NCBI GenBank assembly: GCA_033297075.1
Contig: MU858136.1
Coordinates: 93,462-157,461 of the forward strand
Direction of reading: 5' to 3'
DNA: 64,000 nt
Source of the DNA: Rhypophila decipiens
Lineage: Eukaryota > Ascomycota > Sordariomycetes > Sordariales > Naviculisporaceae
Each line of letters starts with the position of its first letter. Within the stretch, counting starts at the first letter, position 1. The notes beneath the pieces are model-generated. The model had not been told where the DNA came from, searched no databases, and worked only from the letters and a program-made list of their open reading frames with translations. This document shows, in pieces, positions 35,836-48,196 of the stretch. Made by a program: the position numbers and the translations under genes.

Positions 35836-38800
35836 ATGTGCTCTGTCGCCGTGCTCGACATGCCCGAGGACATCAGTCCGCCCGGACAAACACCTCGGCA
35901 GCCCTTACATCCTTTCTTCGCGCCGAACCGCGTCAATTCGCCTCTTGTCAACAAAACTCCTGGGAGGAAAGAAACCGAGTCGACGGATGTTACGCCCCAA
36001 GGATTGTCTGGTTCCTCCTCCAGTGGAACGGTAAAGCAAGATGACTTGGAGCAATCTAGTGGCCGGCAGCCCAAACGACGCAAGGTCAATTCGGACGAAA
36101 ATGTGGGAGAAGAGGGTAAAAAGAAAAGAGGAAGGCCAAGAAAGGTGTCCCAGGCCGACAATGTTAATTCTTCGCCTTGGGCTCTAGGTACTGGTAGCAA
36201 GTCGTCTGGGAAGGGAGTGGTGCCAGGGGCGGACAAGCTCCAATGCACAGATGCGAATGTCCCAATCATTCTGGACGATACGGTTGAAGAAGAAGATATC
36301 CAGGCCGCGAAGATCAAGACGGTCACTGGACCATGTCCGGACATGCCTTCCAAGGCCGACCAGACAACCTCCAACCCCCTCATTCCGAGTCTGAACGGCG
36401 ATGCGGATATCCCTCCAAAACCCAAAAAGATGCTCATCTTCAATCCAAAAACTGGAACCATCGGGTCTCCGCCGAAACCCAAACAGGCCAAGACTGCCGA
36501 GTCCAAGAGGAAGGACGATGGAAAGGGATCCCCAAGGAATGGGCAACCCGTAACGAGAATCGTGAAGGTGACATATGGGTCGGATTCGGAGTCTCGCCTT
36601 CGTATTGGTGAACTAATTGACGCGCTTCTCAACAACGAACCCAAGGCTCCTCCGAGTATTGCAACCGAATTGGACATTCCCCCAAGCAAGGTCGATCCGC
36701 CCCCTGAGGTTGCCAAGGCAATGGTCCCCAAACCTAAACATCCGAAAACCACGCATCCATTTTTCTTGGGCAAGGCGAAGAAGACGGAAGTGCCAGTGGA
36801 AGAACCAGAGCCCAAGAAAGTCGACAAACCTACTGTCTCGAAGAGGCCCACGCTGTTTACTGCCACACCTTGCTCACCAAAAAAGCCACGGGCCGAGGTG
36901 CCTCCCATGCGGATGCCTCAATTTGGTTCGAAAACTCCAGGTCTGAAGTTCCCAGGCGCAAAATTACCTGCCTGGCCTTGGAAGGACATGGTTCATGTGC
37001 GTGGCGAGGAGGACAAACCCATGGACGTGGGTGACATCTTGTTACCTTTTAGTTCTCGAAAAGCCAAAGGAAATTCAGTCAAGGTCTCGGATCTTGAGTC
37101 AGTTGTTGGGGTCCTTATTCGGGAACTTCAGTTGCCTGCTCTTGCTGAAACCGTCCGCAATATCAACACTGACGATTTTGTTCCGCCCCCCGCAGAACTT
37201 CGTCTTCCACAGAAGCACTTTGAAAGTGGCACCAAACTCCAAACACGCATCGTCTCTGAACTCAGAACCTTCCAGCCGTCGCTTCTGCATACCAAGAAAG
37301 GACGCCGTTCCAAGGGGGCAGTCGATGAGAGTGATGCCGGACTCCAGCCTCCACCACAGCTTGTTCAGCTCTTCAACACCATTCGGTCCGGGCTGTCGGC
37401 CTTTGACAGATTGACGTGTGAGACTGCTAACTGGACACAAAAGTACGCACCGTCAAGCGCTGTGGAGGTGCTTCAACCCGGAAACGAAGCGTTTCTCCTC
37501 CGTGAGTGGCTTCAGGCTCTGACAGTTCAGTCTGTAGATACTGGATCCACAGAGAAGGAAAATCCCAAGTCGTCCAGGGGCAAGTCTGCCGATTTGGGCA
37601 AGAAAAAGCGAAGAAAGAAGCTGGATGGGTTTATTGTTTCCAGCGGGGATGAAGAGTACGAACTGGAGGAACTGTCCGATGTTGAGCCGGACTGGACAGT
37701 CAACGGAGGCGGAAGTACTGGAAGGAGAACCATAGTCCGATCCGGGAACCTGTCAAAGATGAGGGACGGTGTCAAAATCGCCAACACATTAATCATCAGT
37801 GGTCCCCACGGCTGTGGAAAGACGGCCGCTGTGTATGCAGTTGCGAAAGAACTCGATTTTGAGGTATTCGAGCTCAACCCGGGAAGCCGACGGAGTGGAA
37901 AAGATATTCTGGAAAAGATTGGTGACATGACAAGAAATCACCATGTCCAGCAACACAGGCCAGTCAACCGAGCGGACGAGGGAGAAGCAGTCACCACGGA
38001 CGACGAGGTCGCAAAGGATCTCAAGTCTGGGAAGCAGGCCACCATGAATGCCTTTTTCAAGACCAAGACTGTCAAGGCCAAACCGAAGGACACGACCAAG
38101 TCCACAAAGCAAGTTTCACCTAAAGAATCCAAGAAAATGCTCAAGAAGGAAAGTCCAAAGAATCAGCGGCAGTCACTGATTTTGCTTGAAGAGGTTGACA
38201 TCCTGTATGCCGAGGACAAGCAGTTCTGGGCCACTGTGATGGAACTTGTCGGGCAATCGAAGCGACCTTTCATCATGACGTGCAACGACGAAACTCTCTT
38301 GCCGGTACAGTCGTTGAGATTGCACGGCATCTTCAGATTTAGCCCCCCGCCGCGAGAATTGTCCATCGACCGCCTGCTGCTGATTGCTGGTAATGAGGGA
38401 CACGCGCTCAGCCGGCAGGCCGTCGAGACCCTTTATGAATCTCGGTCGCAGGACCTACGTGCGGCTACGACGGACTTGCAGTATTGGTGTCAAATTGGGG
38501 TAGGCGATTGTCGAGGGGGCTTCGGGTGGTTCTATCCCCGCTTTCCGAAAGGCGCTGACCTGGACGAAAACAAGGAAGTCATCAGGGTTGTGAGTGAGGG
38601 AACATACCGTGCAGGCATGAGCTGGCTGGGTCGCGATAGTATCGTTGACCCCAAGGCTTCGCCTAGGACGGTCGAGGAGGAGCTCCTGCAGCAAACGTGG
38701 GAAAGTTTGGGCCTTGATATGGGACACTGGCAGGATTCCACTGGCTTGTCGTCTTGTGCCACACACTTGAGTCCCGCACTGGCTGCTAGGGAGGAGCGAT

Positions 38801-39773
38801 TAAGCTGCTTGGAATCCTTTGAAAGCCTCAGCGAGGCTTTGAGTGTGGCAGACGTATGCTCTTGTAGGTCGTTTGCCACGTTTACAGAGGTAAGATGTTG
38901 CGCTTGCGACACTACAATTTTGACCCTTCTGACTGTCTTTACCAGGAACTACTTGACACTACCCTCCCCGAGATGTCAGAAAAGGCGCTGGAGGACCACG
39001 TTCTAGGTTTATCTCTTCTCGATACCGCGTCGGTCATTCAGTATGACTCGCTGCTTACGTCGCTGCCGTCCACGATTAAATCTCTCGCAAAATCCTGCCT
39101 CAGGGGGAAAACAGAGACCATCACAAATCAGCGCGAGGAACAACTCTATCCACTTGACGAGGCCAAGGTCATCAGCTACATAAAGTCCAGCTTCCGGTCG
39201 CCTCCTCCTGGAGCCCCGCAAATTAGTCGAATCGATTTCGCGTTCGCATTCGACCCAATTTCAGAACCAGACTCGTCTCCTACGCAACCAGCATCGTATC
39301 TCGACCCTTCGGTATTTGATCGCAATTTTGAACCCATCATTCTGGATGTAGCACCCTACGTGCGCTCCATCGTTGCCTATGATTCGCACCTGCAGAAGCA
39401 GAGGCTCAAGCTCAGTAGTCTTGTCAGCCAGGGCGGGAAAGCGGGACAAGGTGCCAAGAGGATGCGCACAACACGGGCTGCTCTTTCTGCCCTAGAGGGA
39501 GGCTCGCGAAGTACCACCCGAGGAGAGAAGTGGTTCAAGGCGGACATCAATCCGTATTATGTCATGAGGACGGCAGGGCACGGTTGGGACGGGTCACGAG
39601 ACGGCGAGGAGGAGGAACAGATGACATCGGCGCCTAGCAGTAGGATGACCAGCTCCACAGAGTCTTCGCCGGTGAAAGCTGTCAAGAAGGGCACAGGGCG
39701 TAGAGGCAGGCCGAGGAAGGTCGTTGTTGAGGAGGAGAGTGCCGATGAGTTTGGTGACTTGGCGGAGATGTAG
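35836..39773 (+). CDS. Elg1/ATAD5-type AAA+ PCNA-unloading subunit (RFC1-like)
   Basis: Predicted 1293 aa from exons 35836-38889 and 38946-39773 (intron GTAAGA...TTTACCAG). The disordered basic N-terminus has HPFF motifs near residues 20 and 304. The AAA+ core has Walker A GPHGCGKT at about 656, Walker B LILLEEVD at about 781 and sensor 1 MTCND near 815, followed by a helical lid (ELSIDRLLLIAG) and RFC-type C-terminal helices. The EEVD form of Walker B, the large insert between Walker A and B, and overall size match Elg1/ATAD5 rather than RFC1 (no BRCT) or Ctf18. The protein replaces Rfc1 in an RFC-like complex that removes PCNA, including SUMO-PCNA, from chromatin after replication. MNAFFKTK near 736 resembles the FF end of a PIP box. 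The start was set at the first ATG after the 5' UTR intron. Confidence 0.9.
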
Positions 39774-40244
39774 ATGGGTATCTTGGGACGATGTATTGTT
39801 TGTGCTGGTGATATCGGGGAATTTAGAGGACGTATCTGTGCTAGAGAGATTTGGTCGAGAGGTTCCAGGTCATTTAGTTCTTGGTGGCATAGTTAGGTTT
39901 GCAGCATAGCATTGGAATTAGGCAGGAGGGCTCTCTCGAACACGAATGAATGGTTTTTGGCAAGACTCTTATTCCTTTGTTTGTGGAGCCAAGTGTGATA
40001 TATGAAGATGTCGAGGCCGGTATGGAATGCATTGTGGCACAAATCTCCACTCAGGAAGAATCACGACGCAGGACATTTCTCGTAAACTATGACAGCCAAC
40101 CGACACAGCCTGGTTACTGTGTATGTTTAGGTATCTGTGTATATAATAAACACAACGTCTCTGTTACCCCCATGTGTGCGCCTAGCTTCCATTTAAACCC
40201 AGAGTCAAGTAAAACTGAAGTTAAAGCCTCAAATCCAACACACC
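39774..40244. other. Convergent intergenic region
   Basis: 3' UTR space between the Elg1-type gene (+) and the RS-rich gene (-). I saw nothing further in it. Confidence 0.5.
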
Positions 40245-41807
40245 TCAACGATAATTATAATCGTAATAGGTATCCACAACCTCGACATCTCTCCTGTCTC
40301 GGTCTCGATCTCGGTCGCGGTAGACGTACACCGACTCTCCTTCTCTTTCTCTTTCTCTTTCTCTGCTTCGGTCCCTATCTGTCCTCCTGCTTGAGGCCAG
40401 ACGCGGGAGGGGCTCTTCGTCCTGGTAATAATACCTTGTGCTATTTGTACCATTCGAAGCAGTTGTTATTCTTTGCGTTGTAACCTTTGTTCGTTCTGGA
40501 CTTGGAGAGCGAGCTCGTTGCTCACGGCGGTATTCAACGTCTCGGTAAACACTAGGAGCTGGTGTTGTCGAGAAGGAATTGCTCCTTCCCAATGAGAGTC
40601 CTTGTCGTTGTGAGGAAGATGACGTAGGCGCAGGGAGGAGGTAATACCCATTCCTATCTTGATCCCTTTTCTGTTGAGCTTGAAGAAGCTGTTGGCGTCG
40701 GCCGTCCGTCACGGTAACAGGCGATCCTGCAACTGCCATTGTCGTTGTTGTCGGGGAGGGAGCACGGTGGATTGGCGGGTTCGTATTATGGGCGCTTCGA
40801 CTGCGCATGTGCCCGCTTGTTCCATTCGTGCGAGGGAATGACGGCCCATAATCGTCGTAGTCTCTTTCCCTGCTATCGCGAACGACGCGCGCAGTGGTGC
40901 TTCTTTCGTAGACTACCCCGTCGTCAGGAGGGAGGGTAAGCCGCGGCGCGTGTTGGCTCCGACTCCTATTTCTCTGCCTCTCGTTGCGGCCATGGTAGAC
41001 TATGTCTTCCTCCTCTGCTTGTTGAATCACCACGGTACTCTTCCTTCCATCGGCTCCTCCAGCGCGCCTATCGTCACGATAAACCAGTGTCTCCTGCTCG
41101 GATCTGACCGCCGCGCCTTTGCCCCCTCCTCCGGGCCTGGTACCTGCCCTTGACGAATCTGCGTTGTATACCAGCCTATCCCTCTCTCGGTCCCGATAAG
41201 CAAACTCTCGGTCTCTATCCCCTGAAGTCGTGCTCTGACTCTGACTTCTACTCCTTCCACCGTTGCTGCTACTGTTACCGTTAGCATTACCAGAAGTGAG
41301 CAATCCTCCCGCCCGCCCATCTGCCGCTTTCTCCAACTCCTCCTTGATAGCCTTCTTCTTCTTCTTATACGCAGCTTCCTCCTTCTCCCACTCCTCTTTC
41401 TCGCCATAGATGAACCCTTTCGGCCAGAACTTGTGCGCGCACACGGTAGCAACTGCTACTGATCCAAGAAACACAGCTGAAGTCTTGGCCATGGAAGCTT
41501 TGCTTGTGTCGATTTTGTCATTTTGCGACGAGCTGTAGTATTTCTTTTCTGGTCTTTTGAGTCTGCGGTTGGGAGAACCTGAGCTTGATCTTGAGCTGGA
41601 CCTGGAACGGGAGCTTGAGGCGGGCCGGACTCTTGATCTCGTGGTTGACCGAGCTCTTGACCTGGACCTGATGTCGGACTTGGACTTGTGGCGAGTTCTG
41701 GTACGTCTTGGTGAGGGGGACCTGGACCTTGAGCTTGACCGTGAGGATAAACGGGACTGTGGCCGAGAATTGACCGGCGAGTCTTGGGGTGTCCTGTACG
41801 TGGGCAT
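40245..41807 (-). CDS. RS-rich protein with single hydrophobic segment
   Basis: Single-exon frame, 520 aa from ATG 41807 (MPTYRTPQDSPVNSRPQS). The first 95 residues are dominated by Arg-Ser dipeptides (SSRSSSRSRSPSPRR and similar). Around residues 105-130 a hydrophobic stretch (SAVFLGSVAVATVCAHKF) is followed by WPKGFIYGEKEEWEKEE and a Lys-rich coiled segment (KKKKKAIKEELEKAA). The rest is disordered, Arg/Asp/Tyr-rich, ending RRDVEVVDTYYDYNYR. The hydrophobic segment plus KGFIYGEKE-type motif recurs in uncharacterised Pezizomycotina proteins. RS content suggests a phosphorylation target, for example of SRPK-type kinases such as the one at 11.4-12.8 kb, which is inference. Confidence 0.7.
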   Translation of the reverse strand: MPTYRTPQDSPVNSRPQSRLSSRSSSRSRSPSPRRTRTRHKSKSDIRSRSRARSTTRSRVRPASSSRSRSSSRSSSGSPNRRLKRPEKKYYSSSQNDKIDTSKASMAKTSAVFLGSVAVATVCAHKFWPKGFIYGEKEEWEKEEAAYKKKKKAIKEELEKAADGRAGGLLTSGNANGNSSSNGGRSRSQSQSTTSGDRDREFAYRDRERDRLVYNADSSRAGTRPGGGGKGAAVRSEQETLVYRDDRRAGGADGRKSTVVIQQAEEEDIVYHGRNERQRNRSRSQHAPRLTLPPDDGVVYERSTTARVVRDSRERDYDDYGPSFPRTNGTSGHMRSRSAHNTNPPIHRAPSPTTTTMAVAGSPVTVTDGRRQQLLQAQQKRDQDRNGYYLLPAPTSSSSQRQGLSLGRSNSFSTTPAPSVYRDVEYRREQRARSPSPERTKVTTQRITTASNGTNSTRYYYQDEEPLPRLASSRRTDRDRSREREREREGESVYVYRDRDRDRDRRDVEVVDTYYDYNYR

Positions 41808-43025
41808 TTTGAGGATCACTTCCTGAATTGCAGCACTTTTGAGAGGGTGCTCAACAAGAATTCGCTACTTGGCCATGGGACGATCAAATGAAAGCGGTAC
41901 GTTTGAAGTCTTGTTATTCTGGGAGAATGGGAAAAAGAGAAGAAAGAAGAAAGAAATCGGGGAACAAGTGCAAGCAAAAGGAACCAAAAAATGGAGAAAC
42001 GCAAGTCGGACAAGCAAGAGTGAGGCGAGGCTGTGTTTTGTTATCTCGATCTAGCCGTGTTGCAGCAAACGGCCAGCTGGTTGGGCCTGAGGAACCCCCC
42101 AACTCAGTGGGTTCTGTCTTCTGGATCTGAGGAACGAAAACAGCTAGACAAAGGGATGACGAAATGACACAGGTCGTGGCACGACGGGAATAAAGCCTTC
42201 TCGGACGCGGACACTCCAACTGGTTTATCGTCGGTGCGGCACAACGCCTCCCGTAAATTCCAAGGTGAAACGTGTGCGATGAGTGGGAGGATTGGGCCAG
42301 TAAGCTCTACTTCTCAGAATGGTAAGCACTGCTGCAGGAGAAGAGCACATCCCTCATGCACTGGATCCCGATGGCGGTTCAAAATAGCAGCATTATTCAC
42401 CGAACAAACCCGGCACAGTGAAAGTGCACAAATATCTCCGTCTTTCAGACTGCCCGAGTTTTGGAGGGGAGTCAATTCGTCACTTTATTCCACAGCATTC
42501 AAAGCCAGTGATACACGTCGTTGTTCATTCCAGCATTAACGAGGTCACTGAATTTATGCTTGAAGCAACTCGTAAAGGTGGTGATACATCCGTCGGCCTG
42601 CCCAGTTGCACAACCGCAAGACAATCGGCAGACTCTGGATTGGTTCGTACGCAATGCCTCTTCGAGAAGGATGACGACTTGACTTCAGACTGGGGTGAAA
42701 TTGGGCAATAATCTCGAGCGAATGAACAAAGTAATACCTGGAATGAGCGCTTGAGTCGAGATCGTTACACTCGACGAGCTGGACCCTGATCAGCGCAACC
42801 GCAGCGACAAGCTTTTCCCCGTGGGATGACGTCTTGGCACACCCACATCTTCACAGCGCCCACCTCCCGCCACACTGGCGACGACAATCGTCGCCATCTC
42901 GACTCCCTCACAGAAAGACATCTCGAGAGTTTGAGCATGTCTCTCTCGTGGAGAAAATGACGACAGCGTCCTCTTCTTCACGTCTTGAGCATTCGCCCAA
43001 GATCGCAATGAAAAGATGGGAAAAG
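41808..43025. other. Intergenic region downstream of the snRNA gene
   Basis: Between the RS-rich gene (-) and the 3' end of the U2 snRNA gene. It contains the RS-rich gene's promoter. Short frames are unsupported. Confidence 0.45.
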
Positions 43026-43216
43026 GTTCGCGTCAGCTGGAGACAGTGTAATACCAGCGACACAGTGGGACGGATCGTAGGCAAGCCCAGAGGATCGCAC
43101 ACCCCGAGGTGACAAAAATAAGAATAATCTTAAATCATGCCCGTAGGCACTCTTCAGCGATTAAACTAAATAGAACAGATACTACACTTGATCTAAGCCA
43201 AATGGCAAAGAGGAGC
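43026..43216 (-). ncRNA. U2 spliceosomal snRNA
   Basis: The minus strand matches the most conserved part of U2. Hairpin I is a GCC-ATTT-GGC loop at about 43208-43197, followed by CTTAGATCAAGTGTAGTATC, which includes the branch-point-pairing GTAGTA at 43185-43180. Hairpin IIa is TTTAG/CTGAA around TTTAATCG, and hairpin IIb is TGCC-TACG-GGCA. The Sm site is ATTTTTGT at about 43119-43112. Hairpin IV is GCTGGTATTACACTGTCTCC closing to CAGC at about 43060-43036. Order, spacing and length (about 190 nt) fit U2. Relative to the usual AUUGCAGUACC loop bound by U2B'', this copy reads AUUACACUGUC, so it is either a divergent functional gene or a paralogous/decayed copy. A TATAAAAG element lies about 52 nt upstream. 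Both ends are approximate. Confidence 0.85.
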
Positions 43217-43266
43217 TGGAGAAAAAAGAGGAAAAGGAAATGGAATTGGAGGAGGGGGGAAGGGTT

Positions 43267-43274
43267 CTTTTATA
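43267..43274 (-). promoter_or_regulatory. TATA box of U2 snRNA gene
   Basis: TATAAAAG on the minus strand about 52 nt upstream of the inferred RNA 5' end, the only clear TATA element near this RNA. Confidence 0.55.
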
Positions 43275-44245
43275 CTTGGAATCTGGGAGCTCGGTGGGTC
43301 CCCGAATCAGCCAGTGCACGGACCAGGTGACGCACAGAAAGTTCCAGATTAGGCAGGCGTGACAACTTTCGGCGGGTGACTCACGCTAGGCAGAAATGAA
43401 GACGGGACGGAGGACGGATTACTGCATGTGACACGTGAAAATGCATGTGATTGCCTTTGCTGCCTGCCAGAGTGGCGCTATTGGGCCAATCAGAAAAATC
43501 TGCCACTTTCTAGTGTACGCACCTTCTTAAGAAAGCCTGTGTATTCTTCTGTGCCTCCATTTTTTCCCGATCAAAGTCTGATTTTACGGCGATGATCACG
43601 GAGCCGAAGTCTCAAAGCCATGAATAAGCACGTGACCGCGGGATCGGATCGGATCGGGGCCAAGTGAAAAGTGGGACACACCGCTCCGGGTCCGTCAGGC
43701 CGATTGTTCACCCAGAAGCGAGAATTTGCTGATTAACACACCGCTGTCGCACAGCAGCTGTCGGGTATTATACGCTGACGGGAGCATTTTTGCGGCATCT
43801 TTCACAAAGAAAACCCCTGTAGCATTCAACGAGTCAGCATGGGGTGACCCAATTCAGGTGGAGTTTTACCATCCAACAAACCTGCTTGAGTCTCTCGCTT
43901 CATGGGCATTCCCCAGCGATTACTCATGACATCAAGGTCCGAGCCTCACCTGGGATTGGGAATCCAGCTCATCCTCCGTCATAGCGATCTTCAAACTGTC
44001 CAAATTATCACTTTCTTCATTATTGTGCCTGTTCGGAGTATTGGTGTAATTATTTTTGTTCCTTTTTCTTTGCACCGACGACCCGGATTGACCACTCAAC
44101 CGACATGCCTGTCCCAGTCTGGAATTGATCGACAGGTCCACAAAGTCATGACATGCGCTTGATGGCGACCAGACCCTACCTCATGGGCCAGGAATACACT
44201 CTCCAATATTCCCTTTGTGAATTGCAGTAACCCCCCGGCGTTGAA
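43275..44245. other. Intergenic region upstream of the snRNA and membrane-protein genes
   Basis: Divergent spacer. It includes a small GATCG triplication (about 43640-43660). No gene is supported. Confidence 0.45.
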
Positions 44246-47200
44246 ATGGAAGGGGAGAAATCACAGACAGAAACGGACCCGACTCCGAGTCCGACCGGCA
44301 ACGGTGACCCCATTCATCGCCAGTCCCTCACAAGGCCCAGAGACGATCGAAACCCAGAAGCCGCACGATGCGTCGATGGCGATGAGCATGATCAATATGA
44401 TGGTGATCTGGAGGACGGCAATGCCGGGAATGGAGACAATGCCGTTGACACGGGAATTCAGAAGCCAAAGAAGCCCAGCGCACTGCAAAAGGTTATCACC
44501 AAGCTGGGCCTGGACGTACCAACTCTGCTGATGATGTTCAAAGGCTCCATTCCGCCGACCATTGGCATAGTCATATATCAGTCCAATGCCGTCGCCTCTT
44601 ACTTCGGCTCGTTCGGCTACCTTGTTCCCATCATCACTGTCTTCGGCCTTGCCGTTCTGCCGCGTGGCAAGTTCATGATGAGCTTGGTGCTCAACGTGCT
44701 CTTGATAGGACTTGGGGCAGCGCTTTCCATGTTGGCTCTGTGGTCTGCCATTCAAGCGCGCTACAACACCACCCCGGCTGGGGTCGATCCTCGGCTCCCA
44801 GGCTACAACTCGAGCCAGTCGGCCGTGTGTGGGGTTTGGCTGTTTGCCAGTATCTGGCTCAGCAATACTCTACGGGCGAAACTCCCCAGTTTCAATCTTC
44901 CTGTTATCATCTTCAGCATTTTGTTAAACGTAGCAACCACGTACGGCGCCGTTCTAACCAGCCTCGAGGCCGCTGAGGTATTTATCCAGCAGCTGGTCAC
45001 CGCCATGCTGGCGGCTCTAGCCATTGCGCTGGGTGTCAACCTGCTCGTTGTGCCAGTTAGCAGCCGCCAGGTCTTGACGAGGGAGCTCGGTGCATGTGTC
45101 AGTCTCCTCCGGAAAACGGTCTCTCTCCAAAAAGCCTACCTGGTGAGACTCGAGTCAGATGACATGTTCTCGATGGCCAGCAGGACAGAGACACAGCTTA
45201 GTAATTGGGACAAGGCGGCCAAGAGAAACAAGCCAAAGCTCACCAAAGAGGCCAGAGCTGCAAAGGCACTACACGAGTCCGTGGCCAAGTTGAAGGAGAT
45301 GGCAGGCAAGCTTCACGCGGATGCCCCTTTTGCTAAACGTGACATTGCCTGGGGAAAGCTTGACGCAAAGGATCTCAGCAAGATCATCAGTCTCTATCGG
45401 AATCTCTACATCCCAGTGTGAGTCAGGTCTCGATGACGTGATATTCTGTCGCTAACATACCGAGAACAGACTGGGAATGACAACAATCACCGACATCTTC
45501 AAGCGCATTTCTGAACGCCGTGGCTGGGTTGTCGACGACAGCATGCCGCCCGAGGTCTTGGCTGAAAAGGAGATCGAGAAGCGAGTGTGGAATTCGGTCA
45601 TGAGACAAATGCGTGATCCCTTTGAGATTCTCTCCGAGGCCATCGATCAAGGCCTCGAGCATGCTGTCATTTGCTTGGAGATCGTGCCTCGACCTAAGCC
45701 AAGACCAGGAAAGGACGTTGAAGCTCAAGCTGGAAAGCTTCAACCAGGGGACCCGGGATTCGCTCAGGCCATTGACCGCAAAATAAAGGCCTTCAATTTG
45801 AGAAGGGGCGAGCTGTTACGAGCTTGGGTTGGTGAGCGGGAAGCGGCTTTGCAAGAGGAGCGCATCGACAACCCGGGATACAAATATTCAGCGGCAAGAC
45901 TTGAGCGAGACCAGGTTCAGTTCTACATACTTCTCTTTATGGAGAACCTGATGCATACCGCTGGAATTGCAGTGCATGAGCTCACTGCATTTGCCGACAG
46001 CAAGGTGGAGGACGGCACGATGAAGAAGTCTCGACTGATTCTGCCTGGTTTCCGTCGTCTCAAGAAGTGGTTCATTGGCATCGTCAGCAACGAAGATTCG
46101 TCAGCTGAGCAGTCGCCCGACCTGATGGAGGGAACGCCCAATATCATTTATTTTGGTGATGGATACAACCGCAAGAAGGATCCCGAACATCTCCCGCCCG
46201 CCACGGCCTGGCAACGATTTGGCCAACTGTTGCGCTCACTGTCCAAGTTCTTTGGCTCTGAGGAATCCGCTTTTGGATTCAGAGCTGCCTGCGCAACCAT
46301 GACGATAGGTATTGTGGCGTTTCTGGAGAGCTCCCAGAGGTTCTTTGTCGAACAGAGGCTGGTCTGGGCCATGATCATGGTTGCCATTGGCATGACAATG
46401 AGTAGGTCCATCAACTTCATGTTAGCATCCATGCAGACCAATGCTGACACTTAGCAGCCGCTGGCCAATCTTTCTTTGGCTTCCTCTGCAGAGTCGGAGG
46501 CACTGTCATCGCCATGTGCACATCCCTTGTCATTTGGTACATGGTCGCCGAACGTACTCCTGGCGCCATTGTCTTCATCTGGCTCTTTACATTTATTGAC
46601 ATGTACTTCTTTATAAAATACCCAAGGTTTATTCCTGCCATCATGATCATGATTGTCACACAAATCCTCATTGTAGGCTACGAGCTCCAGGTCATGAAGG
46701 TTGGCAGGGAGGCATCTGAGAGAAGCGGGCAACCATACTACCCGTGGGTATTCCCTTCCTCGGTATTTTGACGCGGATGCTAATTACAGGTACCACCTCA
46801 GGACCTACCAACTAGCACCTTACCGTCTTGCCTGTGTGGCGGGAGGCAGCCTTGTCGCTTTCCTGTGGACCATCTTCCCATCGCCCCTTACAGACCGAAC
46901 CTGGCTTCGCCGCGACTTGTCAGCAACACTGTACCTCGTCGCCAACTACTTTAGCATCGTCAATTCAACTCTCCAGTCTCAACTGGATCACACTGAAGGC
47001 GATAGCAGCGATCCTGCATCTCCAGCACACCAGTTGCTGAAACTCCGCCATAAGATCTATGGCAAGGTCATGCTACTGCTGCCGTCTCTGTCCCAACACT
47101 CGTACTGGGAAAAGTGGGAGCCCACCGTGGGCGGCAAATATCCGCGGGAAGCCTACGACGAGATTATCTTGAGGAGCACTCGAATAATGGGCTACTTGAC

Positions 47201-47975
47201 ACTCATGGCTTACACGCTCACACATCCTGTTCGTCTTCACCCTGGAAAACCAGCCGATGGGGACAAGAAGGAAGATTGTGTCGCGGGCGAAACTCCAGAG
47301 GAAGGAGGTACCTCGAGTCGTGTCCCCCCATCTCGTGCGGGATCGACAGTGCCACACCACGAAAGGGCCTGGATTGATGCGCTAGCCGATGTGTTTGACA
47401 GCCTCAGCCCTACAAACCACACCATCCTGTCAACCTTGACACTGCTTTCCAACTCTCTCTTATCAGGCCAGAGCTTGCCCCCTTTCCTGCCTTTACCACG
47501 ACCATACGAGATGACGCGCCGCTTGATGCGACTTGGTCAACAGCATCATCACCACCACCGCCGGCATGTGTCCGTACCCGGGTCCTTGCCCGACTATGAC
47601 TCGGAATCATCATCCGATACCGGCCTGCCTCGGATTAAGATTCTGAATACGGAAACTGGGGCAGATGACGAACGTGATGTATTGGAAAGAATGCGGAGCG
47701 GGGCCGGTAGTGCGGCTGGGTCATATATCAATACCCATGATCTTCTTGACCCTAGGAATATGGAACAACCTGGCTATGCAGAGTTTGCGGCGCTGCAGGT
47801 GTGTTCGACGCTGGTGTGTGATGACCTTGAAAGGCTGGTCAAGGCTGTGAGTGGCTTGGTTGGTGTCGTGGACTTTAGTTTTCGTGTGTCGGGAGCTGGT
47901 AGCTCGAGTGGCAGCGGGAGCGCGACGTCCATGTCTGAAGCCGGGAGGGAAAAGGGGAAGGGGAAGGTGGATTGA
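44246..47975 (+). CDS. DUF2421/ArAE-like (FUSC-type) multi-pass membrane protein
   Basis: Predicted 1191 aa from exons 44246-45417, 45470-46401, 46458-46743 and 46790-47975. The junctions read IPV-LGMTT, MTM-TAGQSFFG and QPYYP-YHLRTYQLAPYRL. After an acidic N-terminal tail, an N-terminal bundle of about six TM helices begins at FKGSIPPTIGIVIYQ. A long cytoplasmic helical region follows, then a second TM bundle (FGFRAACATMTIGIVAFL onward to ACVAGGSLVAFLWTIFP) and a C-terminal tail with His-rich and Ser/Gly-rich stretches. This two-bundle layout with YELAPYRL-like motif is the fungal ArAE_2_N plus DUF2421 family, related to aromatic-acid exporters and yeast Bre4. Substrate unknown. All introns keep the frame at unique sites. 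Confidence 0.88.
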
Positions 47976-48196
47976 TTCAGTTGTTACAAGAGATATCACA
48001 ATGTTGGTCAAAGCCTTGGTTACAGTCACAGCATGCTCACTTGGAAAACTTTGTACGATATTTGTTTGGTTATGGAATTATATTATATTTGTTAAATATT
48101 ACTTGGCCCCATTTCCGCTTGGAACATTGGGTATCACAGAGGAAGCATAAGCACTTACCTGCCTGAGCTGTCAAGCTGACTTGCTTACCTTGGAGT

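Noticed and set aside
35805..36908. 367-codon minus-strand frame over the Elg1-type gene
   Set aside because: It is antisense to a well-supported coding region, Gly/Ser/Leu-rich without motifs, and is a by-product of codon bias.
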